Below are positions 57,936 to 64,000 of a stretch of 64,000 nucleotides of DNA, in pieces (position 1 is the first letter of the stretch; each line of letters opens with the position of its first letter). The DNA is from Streptoalloteichus hindustanus (GTDB lineage Bacteria > Actinomycetota > Actinomycetes > Mycobacteriales > Pseudonocardiaceae): NCBI RefSeq assembly GCF_900129375.1, contig NZ_FQVN01000001.1, positions 248,001 through 312,000 on the forward strand, given 5' to 3'. Under the pieces are notes generated by a model that saw only the letters and a program-made list of their open reading frames with translations, was not told the origin of the DNA and ran no database searches. The translations under genes and the position numbers were made by a program.

Positions 57936-59093
57936 CCCAGCACCGCCACGCTTCCCGTCCCGGTGACGGCGCCGCTGAGGATCGGCCGCTACGAGGTCGA
58001 TCCCGCGGTGGTGCTCGCCCCGATGGCCGGCATCACCAACGTGGCGTTCCGCCAGCTCTGCCGGGAGTACGGCAGCTCCCGGTCGCTCTACGTGTGCGAG
58101 ATGATCACGGCCCGCGCGGTGGTCGAGCGCGACCCGAAGACGATGCGGATGATCGCGTTCGGCCCGGACGAGCACCCGCGCTCGATGCAGCTCTACGGCG
58201 TCGACCCCCGCACGATGGGCGAGGCCGTGCGGATCATCGCGGGGGAGGGCCTCGCCGACCACGTGGACATGAACTTCGGCTGTCCCGTGCCCAAGATCAC
58301 CCGCAAGGGCGGCGGCTCCGCGCTGCCGTACAAGCGGCGGTTGTTCGCCGCGATCGTGCGCGAGGCGGTGCGGGCGGCCGAGCCCGCCGGCATCCCGGTC
58401 ACGGTGAAGTTCCGCATCGGCATCGACGACGAGCACCACACGTTCCTCGACGCCGGCCGCCTCGCCGAGGCCGAGGGCGCGATGGCCGTCGCGCTCCACG
58501 CCAGGACGGCGGCGCAGCGGTACTCCGGCACCGCCGACTGGTCCGCCATCGCGCGGCTGAAGGAGGCCGTGACGACGATCCCGGTGCTCGGCAACGGAGA
58601 CATCTTCTGCGCGGACGACGCGCTGCGGATGGTCCGCGAGACGGGCTGCGACGGCGTCGTGGTGGGGCGCGGCTGCCTCGGCCGACCCTGGCTGTTCCGG
58701 GAGCTGCAGGCGGCGCTGCGCGGTGAGCCGGTCCCGGAGGGGCCGGCCCTGGGCGAGGTGGCCCGCGTCCTGCGCCGCCACGCCGAGCTGCTGGTCGCGC
58801 ACCTGGGCGCCGAACGGGGAGTCCGGGACCTGCGCAAGCACATGGCCTGGTACCTGCGCGGCTTCCCGGTGGGCTCCGACCTGCGGCACGCGTTCGGCCT
58901 GGTGTCGACCCTCGACGAGCTGGACGACCTGCTCGCCCGGCTCGACCACGCCGCGCCGTTCCCGAAGGACGCCGAGGGGCCGCGCGGCCGGCAGGGCTCG
59001 CCGGCGCGCGTCGTGCTGCCCGAGGGCTGGTTGGACGACCCCGAGGACCTGACCGTCCCGGCGGGCGCGGAGCTGGACCACTCAGGCGGCTGA
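57933..59093 (+). CDS. dus: tRNA-dihydrouridine synthase (DusB/Nir3 family)
   Basis: A 386-residue FMN enzyme that reduces uridine to dihydrouridine in the tRNA D loop. The TIM-barrel motifs are LAPMAGITNVAFRQL, MQLYGVDP, and DHVDMNFGCPVPKITRKGGG with the catalytic Cys. VALHARTAAQRYSG and VLGNGDIF with VVVGRGCLGRPW complete it; a C-terminal helical domain follows. A Pro/Arg-containing tail of about 40 residues extends past the usual end. A dus gene near a long LCP gene is also found in M. tuberculosis (Rv0823c-Rv0822c). Confidence 0.95.
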   Translation: MPSTATLPVPVTAPLRIGRYEVDPAVVLAPMAGITNVAFRQLCREYGSSRSLYVCEMITARAVVERDPKTMRMIAFGPDEHPRSMQLYGVDPRTMGEAVRIIAGEGLADHVDMNFGCPVPKITRKGGGSALPYKRRLFAAIVREAVRAAEPAGIPVTVKFRIGIDDEHHTFLDAGRLAEAEGAMAVALHARTAAQRYSGTADWSAIARLKEAVTTIPVLGNGDIFCADDALRMVRETGCDGVVVGRGCLGRPWLFRELQAALRGEPVPEGPALGEVARVLRRHAELLVAHLGAERGVRDLRKHMAWYLRGFPVGSDLRHAFGLVSTLDELDDLLARLDHAAPFPKDAEGPRGRQGSPARVVLPEGWLDDPEDLTVPAGAELDHSGG

Positions 59094-59107
59094 CGGCGGC
59101 CCGGCCC

Positions 59108-59221
59108 GGCACGTCGGCACGGCCCCGGCACGTCGGCACGGCCCCGGCACGTCGGCACGGCCCCGGCACGTCGGCACGGCCCCGGCACGTCGGCACGGCC
59201 CCGGCACGTGGGCACGGCCCG
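59108..59221 (+). repeat. minisatellite, six 19-bp tandem units
   Basis: Units of GGCACGTCGGCACGGCCCC start at 59108, 59127, 59146, 59165, 59184 and 59203. Five are identical and the sixth differs at two positions. It begins 15 bases after the dus stop codon. The exact length could vary between strains by slippage. Confidence 0.95.
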
Positions 59222-59595
59222 GAACCCGGCGAAATCCGCGCCGTCAACCCCCACGCCGAAACTCGGCGTTGTTTCCCTCTCTCCGGAGGGCACAAAGACG
59301 AGGCCGACAAGACACTCGGGTGTTTGGTGTGTTTTTGCTGACATCGGGCCGGGGCTCGGCGGCTGGCGGAACGCCGGGCGGGACATGTCCGGCGGGGTGG
59401 CTCACCTCCGCTGCCGACGCCCCGCTTTGTCGTCCGACTTACCCCGGCGAGTTCGGCGATCGCGCGGTCGCTCCCGACCCACCATTTCCCGCCGTCTTGG
59501 CAATTGCCACAGACACTCGGCGGGCCGGAAGTGGGGGTGGGCCGGATCCGAGTCATCCTCGGGTGCCGGGCCGAGGGGTCTGCCACGCTGGGGCC
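59222..59595. other. intergenic region with low-GC blocks
   Basis: No gene is recognised. Two blocks are clearly less GC-rich than the rest of the window: about 59290-59345 (with GGTGTTTGGTGTGTTTTTGC) and about 59475-59515 (with TTGGCAATTGCCAC, containing the palindrome TGGCAATTGCCA). They look like old or repeated non-coding elements. The promoter of the lipoprotein gene probably lies at the right end. Confidence 0.5.
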
Positions 59596-60066
59596 ATGAC
59601 GAGCCGGGGACGTGCGGCGGGCGTCCTGTTGGCCCTGACGGCGGTGGCCGCCGCCCCGCTCACCGGCTGCACCGCCGCGGTGCCCGGCGAGGCCCGGCCC
59701 GTGCTGCTGACCGAGGGTGACCGGCGCCTCGTCGAGGGGTACTTCGAACAGGCGAACCACGCCGCCGACCGGGGCGCCGGCGAACAGGCCGCGTTCTTCC
59801 GCCGCACCCAGCACCCCGACGCCCAGGACCGGCTCTGCGACCTGCGCGGCCTCACCGTGCGGATGGAGCCGGCGCTGACCACCCTCCGGCCGGACCCCGA
59901 GTGGAGTCCCGCCGGGCGGACGGGGAACCCCAGGGGCATGGTCTACGTGGTAGCCGTCACACTGACCGCCCGTCGGGAGGGTGCCACGCTGGGTAGTCAA
60001 ATCGCGTCCAAGCACATCGCGGTACTCGATGGAGCGGCCTACGGCTTCGCCCCCTGCCCGAGTTGA
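59596..60066 (+). CDS. small lipoprotein of unknown function
   Basis: A 156-residue exported lipoprotein. The signal peptide ends with lipobox PLTGC (Cys25 region). The mature protein has an alpha-helical start (TEGDRRLVEGYFEQANHAAD), two further Cys (DRLCDLRG and the terminal FAPCPS) likely to form a disulfide, and a beta-strand pair (MVYVVAVTLTARR, KHIAVLDGAAYGF). I know no family. ATG follows CTGGGGCC. Confidence 0.7.
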   Translation: MTSRGRAAGVLLALTAVAAAPLTGCTAAVPGEARPVLLTEGDRRLVEGYFEQANHAADRGAGEQAAFFRRTQHPDAQDRLCDLRGLTVRMEPALTTLRPDPEWSPAGRTGNPRGMVYVVAVTLTARREGATLGSQIASKHIAVLDGAAYGFAPCPS

Positions 60067-60393
60067 CGGCGACCGGGCGGACGAGCCGGAGGGACGCCCG
60101 GGAGGGAGACCGGACAGCACGGTGGCGACCAGCGCGAACCGGGTCGGCGCACCGGAAGGGGCGGCCACGAGGCGTACCAGCGCGCTGCTCCGCCCGGGTG
60201 TGCCGCCACCGGTCCGTCCAGCCCCTTCGGCCGCGTCGGCCACCCGGACGCCGGGCGACGGAGATCACCGAGAGTCACCAGATCGGAGCAGTGGGAGGTC
60301 AACCGGTCGAGCGAAATCCGGCACGCCGGCGTCCCGCTCGCTCAAGGGTTCCGCCCTGTGCGACGACACCACGGACGTAGGGAGGTGAGAGCG
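60067..60393. other. intergenic region upstream of the GGDEF gene
   Basis: Nothing gene-like apart from a good ribosome-binding site (GGGAGG) at the right end. A promoter cannot be assigned. Confidence 0.35.
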
Positions 60394-61272
60394 GTGACCG
60401 TGCTGCGGCCCGACATCGCCGACTCGGACGACGTGCGGGACGGCGTGGTGCCCGAGGCGCGGGCCGACGGCGCCCTCCCGCCGACCGCGCCGGAGACCGG
60501 CAGCACCGGTCTCATCCAGCTCCACGAGTCCATCGCCGCGTTGCTCGCCTCCCGCGGCCAGTGGCGCCAGGCCTACCAGCACCTGCGCTCGGCCCTGGAC
60601 CTGCTCTACGCCGACCAGACCGAACCGCCGCACGTGCCGGAACAGCTCCGCAGGGAGGTCGACCGGCTGCGCAGGGAACACGCCGAGGCCCGCGAGCAGA
60701 GCCTGCGCGACAGCCTCACCGCCAGCTACAACCGCCGCTACCTCGACCAACGGCTGGTCAGCCTGCTCGCCGAGGAGGCGACCCACCCCACCGGGCTCGG
60801 CCTGGCACTGGTGGACCTCGACTGGTTCAAGCAGGTCAACGACACCTACGGGCACCTCGTCGGCGACCGCGTGCTGCAGCGCGTCGTCGAACTCCTGCAG
60901 GACGGGCTCCCCGAGGGCGCGTTCTGCGCCCGGTACGGCGGGGAGGAGTTCGTGCTCGTGCTCCCCGGCATCGACGCCTCCACCGCGATCGCGGTCTGCG
61001 ACGCCGCGCGCGCCCGGGTGGAGCACTACCCGTGGCAGCAGCTCGGCCCCGGCCTGCGGGTGACCGTCAGCGTCGGGCTGGCCCACAGCTCCCCGGGCAG
61101 CCGCGCGCCCGCCGGGCCGGAGCAGACCCTGCTCCAGGCCGACGGGCTGCTCTACGCCGCGAAGCGCTCCGGTCGCAACGCCGTCGCCTACCGGCACAAC
61201 GGGCGGGTCCGACTCGCCGGCGCCGCTGCGGGTCGCCGGGCCGTGGCGGAACCCCGCGCCGTCGGTTACTAA
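60394..61272 (+). CDS. GGDEF-domain diguanylate cyclase
   Basis: A 292-residue cytoplasmic protein. The N-terminal 105 residues contain a helical repeat-like segment (LHESIAALLASRGQWRQAYQ, HLRSALDLLYADQT), then a coiled coil (REVDRLRREHAEAREQSLRD) leading to the GGDEF domain at about 107-270. The active-site motif is GGEEF (182-186), with the metal-binding ALVDLDWFKQVND. The product would be cyclic di-GMP, which controls development in actinomycetes. The inhibitory I-site RxxD is not present before GGEEF. GTG at 60394 is 8 bases after GGGAGG. Confidence 0.92.
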   Translation: MTVLRPDIADSDDVRDGVVPEARADGALPPTAPETGSTGLIQLHESIAALLASRGQWRQAYQHLRSALDLLYADQTEPPHVPEQLRREVDRLRREHAEAREQSLRDSLTASYNRRYLDQRLVSLLAEEATHPTGLGLALVDLDWFKQVNDTYGHLVGDRVLQRVVELLQDGLPEGAFCARYGGEEFVLVLPGIDASTAIAVCDAARARVEHYPWQQLGPGLRVTVSVGLAHSSPGSRAPAGPEQTLLQADGLLYAAKRSGRNAVAYRHNGRVRLAGAAAGRRAVAEPRAVGY

Positions 61273-61550
61273 CCCGGCCTTTTCCACGAAGCGTGATCGC
61301 GTGATCACGGATTTGCATCCGCCGGTGGGTGGGGACGATTCGCCCGGACGGACCGACACGGTGCGTATTTGCCCGTACGGAAAGTGAACATATTTCGATG
61401 GGTGGTCGTCAGTAGTGGACACCATCCGTACTATCGCGTTCATCAAGCGATCTGATCGTGACGGAACCGGTACGGGTCGCTCCACGTCCACAACGCGTGC
61501 GCGGCGTAGGGAGCGCACCACCGCTGACCGTGAAAGGGAAGGGAGACCGA
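61273..61550. other. promoter region of the LCP gene
   Basis: CGTGATCGCGTGATCACG (61291-61309 region) includes a direct repeat of CGTGATC and the palindrome CGTGATCACG. An unusually AT-rich stretch at 61380-61450 (GTGAACATATTTCGATG) probably contains the promoter. No gene is recognised. Confidence 0.45.
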
Positions 61551-64000
61551 GTGCCGGACGACCCCCGTGACGGCTTCGGCTCCCGCCGTTCCCGCGACGC
61601 CCGCGACCCCGGACAGGACCCCGCCGAGCAGGCGCGTGACGCCGCCGGGTCCCGGGAGGGCCGGCGGGCGGAGCGCCGCTACGAGGAGCCGCCCACGGGC
61701 CGGCGCCGACGCTCCCGCGAGGACTCCGGCGGCCTGAGCGTGTCGGACCTGCTCGCCAAGCACGGCACCGGCCAGCACCCGATCCCGGGCCCGCCCGGCG
61801 ATGAGCCGCCCCGCCGGGCCGAGGAACCGCCCAGCCGCCGCGACCTGTCCGCCCCCGCCGCGGGCCGCCCGCGCCGCGCGGCGGACGAGCCCAGCAGACC
61901 GGCCATGCCCGCGCCGGGGACCCTCCCGCCCGCCGGTCGCCCCCGACCGGTCGACGAGCCGAGCCGGCCGGCCATGCCGGCTCCCGGCCCGACCCCCCGC
62001 CGCCGCGGCGTCGACGAGCCCAGTCGGCCCGCCATGCCGGGCCCGGGCACCGTCCCTCCCCCCGGCCGGGGCCGTCCCGTGGACGAGCCGAGCCGGCCGG
62101 CCATGCCGGCTCCCGGCCCGCCCACCGGGGGACGCGCGCGGCGCGGTCAGGTGCCGGGCGCCCCCCAGCCTCCGACGCCGCCCGCGCCCACCGCCGGGCC
62201 GACGCCGCCGCCCGTCCCCCCGCGCGGCCCCCAGCCGCCCGTCCCGGAGGAGCAGGCGGGCCGGCCGGGAGCGCCCGCCACCCCGCCCCGCGGCAGCGGG
62301 CCGCGCCCGATGCCGACCCGCAAGCGCCCGGCCGGCCCGGGCGGCCCCGGTGAGCGCGTCCGACAGACTCCGCCGACTCCGGCGCCCCCTCCCGGCACCC
62401 CTCCGGCGCCCGGCGTCCTCGACGCCCTGACGGGCGAGGACCCCACGCCGTCCCGGCCCGTGCCGCAACCGCCCCGCCCCACGCCGCCACCACCGGCTCC
62501 GCCCGCCGGAGCCGCGCCTGGGCGGCGCGCGCCCGGCCCGACCGGCACCGGCGTGGGCCCGAAGCCCGCCGGACGCCGGGGCGTCGTCCCGCCCCCGCCC
62601 GGCCCCGCGCCGGAGGAGGTCACCCAGGAGGTCCCTGCGGTCGTCGACGGCCCCCAGGACGCCGAGGAGCGGCACGAGAAGAGCAAGAAGATCGACGCCA
62701 CGCTGGCCCGCTTCTCCGCGGTCCACGACGAGGCGTTGGAGGCCGAGCAGAAGAAGCGCAACCGGCTGACCCGCTTCATCAAGCGCGACGACCTGCCCGA
62801 CCTCGACGCGGCCGTCGAGTCGCCCTCCTCCGAGGAGGAGACGACGCTCCTCCCCCCGGCCACCGACGAGCCGCCGGCCGGCGGCAAGGGGACCAAGGGC
62901 GCCGGCAAGGCCGCGGCGGCCCCGGTCGCGGCCAGCGGCACCGACGGCGACAAGGCGGCCGAGAAGGACGCTGAGGACGCCGAGCCCGACCCCGCCGAGG
63001 AGAAACGCCGCCGGGTCCGGCGACGGGCCGTGCTGGCGGGCAAGGGCTTCGCCATCGCCGCCGCGGCGCTGGTGTTCGTCGCCAGCGGCATCGGCTGGGG
63101 CGGGATGCGCTGGGCCGACAGCCAGGTCCGCAAGGTCACGGCCCTGGACCCCAACTCGGCGGACATCCAGGACAAGGACAAGCAGCTCGGGGACGAGAAC
63201 TTCCTGCTGGTCGGCTCGGACACCCGGGCTGGCGCGAGGCCGGAGGACCACGTCGGCACCCAGGCCGACGCCAAGGGCGCGCGCTCGGACAGCGTGATGA
63301 TCGCGCACATCCCGCAGGACCGGTCCCGGATCGTCGTGGTCTCCTTCCCGCGCGACCTCGAGGTCGACCTGCCCGAGTGCGACGAGTGGAACTCGGACAC
63401 CGGCAAGCTCACCGGCAAGAAGTCCAAGGCGGTGAAGAACGCCAAGATCAACGAGGCGTACGCCGCCGGCGGCCCGATGTGCACGAACAAGGTCGTGCAG
63501 AAGATCAGCGGTCTGGCGATCAACCACTTCCTCGGCGTGGACTTCCACGGGTTCAAGGACATGGTCAACGCGGTCGACGGCGTCGAGGTGTGCATCCCGA
63601 AGCCGATGATCGACGAGAAGCTGGGGCCGATCTTCCCGCAGGCGGGCAAGAAGGTCCTCCGGGACAACGACGCGTTGAACTTCGTGCGGGCCCGCTACCT
63701 GACCAACGACCCGACCTCCGACTACGGTCGGATGAAGCGGCAACAGCAGTTCCTGTCCTCGCTGCTGCGCAAGGTCATGTCCAGCCAGGTGCTGCTCGAC
63801 CCCGGCAAGCTCACCTCGTTCGTCCGCGAGCTCGGCAAGAACACCTTCGGCGACAACGTCGGCGCCGACCAGCTCCTCAACCTCGCCCAGTCGATGCGCG
63901 GGGTGTCGGCCGGCCAGATCACCTTCGTCACCGTGCCGACCGTCGGCGAGGCCAACAAGCGCGGCAACGAGGTGCTGCGCGTCAACGACACCCGCGCCCT
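61551..64000 (+). CDS. LytR-CpsA-Psr (LCP) family cell-wall ligase, 3' end missing
   Basis: 816 codons are in the window; the stop lies beyond it. Residues 1-490 are a cytoplasmic Pro/Arg-rich region with four copies of DEPSRPAMP (about residues 120-190) and many PPP runs, then an acidic-basic helical part. A single membrane helix is at about 494-518 (GFAIAAAALVFVASGIGWGG). The extracytoplasmic LCP domain follows, with LLVGSDTRAG, ARSDSVMIAHIP, VVVSFPRDLEVDLP, the catalytic Arg-rich FVRARYLTNDPTSDYGRMKR and QQQFLSSLL. LCP enzymes attach arabinogalactan or teichoic-type polymers to peptidoglycan. AAGGGAAGGGAG precedes the GTG start. Confidence 0.93.
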   Translation, partial: MPDDPRDGFGSRRSRDARDPGQDPAEQARDAAGSREGRRAERRYEEPPTGRRRRSREDSGGLSVSDLLAKHGTGQHPIPGPPGDEPPRRAEEPPSRRDLSAPAAGRPRRAADEPSRPAMPAPGTLPPAGRPRPVDEPSRPAMPAPGPTPRRRGVDEPSRPAMPGPGTVPPPGRGRPVDEPSRPAMPAPGPPTGGRARRGQVPGAPQPPTPPAPTAGPTPPPVPPRGPQPPVPEEQAGRPGAPATPPRGSGPRPMPTRKRPAGPGGPGERVRQTPPTPAPPPGTPPAPGVLDALTGEDPTPSRPVPQPPRPTPPPPAPPAGAAPGRRAPGPTGTGVGPKPAGRRGVVPPPPGPAPEEVTQEVPAVVDGPQDAEERHEKSKKIDATLARFSAVHDEALEAEQKKRNRLTRFIKRDDLPDLDAAVESPSSEEETTLLPPATDEPPAGGKGTKGAGKAAAAPVAASGTDGDKAAEKDAEDAEPDPAEEKRRRVRRRAVLAGKGFAIAAAALVFVASGIGWGGMRWADSQVRKVTALDPNSADIQDKDKQLGDENFLLVGSDTRAGARPEDHVGTQADAKGARSDSVMIAHIPQDRSRIVVVSFPRDLEVDLPECDEWNSDTGKLTGKKSKAVKNAKINEAYAAGGPMCTNKVVQKISGLAINHFLGVDFHGFKDMVNAVDGVEVCIPKPMIDEKLGPIFPQAGKKVLRDNDALNFVRARYLTNDPTSDYGRMKRQQQFLSSLLRKVMSSQVLLDPGKLTSFVRELGKNTFGDNVGADQLLNLAQSMRGVSAGQITFVTVPTVGEANKRGNEVLRVNDTRA

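Noticed and set aside
59108-59221. CRISPR array
   Set aside because: The units are directly adjacent with no spacers, and no cas genes are present. It is a minisatellite.
61443-63743. A 766-codon open frame on the minus strand
   Set aside because: It is the antisense shadow of the LCP gene. The plus strand carries a recognisable membrane helix and LCP motifs and a proper ribosome-binding site; the minus frame has only Arg/Gly/Ala-rich sequence.

Overview
The window is a chromosomal segment of a very GC-rich actinomycete. The evidence is heavy GC bias at third codon positions, frequent GTG starts, GTGA/ATGA overlaps, many starts lying 6-8 bases behind a TANNNT -10 box (leaderless pattern), mycothiol genes (mshA, mycothiol-dependent DinB-like proteins), an HBHA-like protein, WXG100-like proteins and a gamma-butyrolactone-receptor-like regulator. 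I infer a filamentous member of the Pseudonocardiales (Saccharothrix/Actinosynnema/Lentzea type); the genus cannot be settled from the window. There are no rRNA genes, IS elements, prophage or CRISPR arrays. Four tRNAs are present (Glu-Asp-Phe on the minus strand, Lys on the plus strand).

Region 1-14.6 kb is conserved core. mshA (5' end only), an LprQ-like L,D-transpeptidase, an SDR, murB and a DUF2505 gene reproduce, in reverse, the Mycobacterium tuberculosis Rv0481c-Rv0486 neighbourhood. The XRE regulator-hbhA-DUF2516 trio matches Rv0474-Rv0476. Between them lie a methyltransferase, a mycothiol-dependent DinB-like protein, purU, a YbaK-like deacylase and a DJ-1/PfpI protein. Region 14.6-24.7 kb is more accessory: a beta-carbonic anhydrase, two imine-reductase-like paralogues that share operator sequences next to a TetR gene, a crcB-DUF190-crcB fluoride-export operon, and a PadR-controlled MacB-like ABC transporter.

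Region 24.7-31.6 kb holds the most unusual unit. It is a tightly overlapping operon of an ECF-like sigma factor, a 145-residue protein of unknown function and an 861-residue TPR-CHAT caspase-like protease. A four-unit, 11-bp-periodic PHO-box-like repeat begins on the CHAT stop codon, in the gap before a convergent dapC-type aminotransferase. Region 31.6-45 kb contains a Tyr/Pro-rich secreted protein, a divergent MocR-YczE pair with a clear inverted-repeat operator, a PP2C-like phosphatase, nucleotide and peptide hydrolases, the tRNA cluster, and a small locus of type VII-type WXG100-like proteins. Region 45-64 kb holds a UdgX glycosylase, a secreted TAP-type peptidase, a MarR-SDR operon, an isolated ctaD, a 34-codon acidic peptide gene with its own promoter, palindrome and terminator, and a SUFU-endonuclease V operon preceded by a perfect LexA box. 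It continues with lysA, a SodC-like protein, dus, a 6 x 19-bp minisatellite, a diguanylate cyclase, and a long Pro-rich LytR-CpsA-Psr protein cut by the window end.

At DNA level three non-coding families stand out. One is a ~110-bp element with paired DnaA-box-like 10-mers and a conserved GC-rich hairpin, present twice in opposite orientations (3.5 kb and 31.7 kb). The second is the palindrome GTCCAC(A/T)GTGGAC, found three times, two of them inside the CHAT gene. The third is the set of leaderless promoters.
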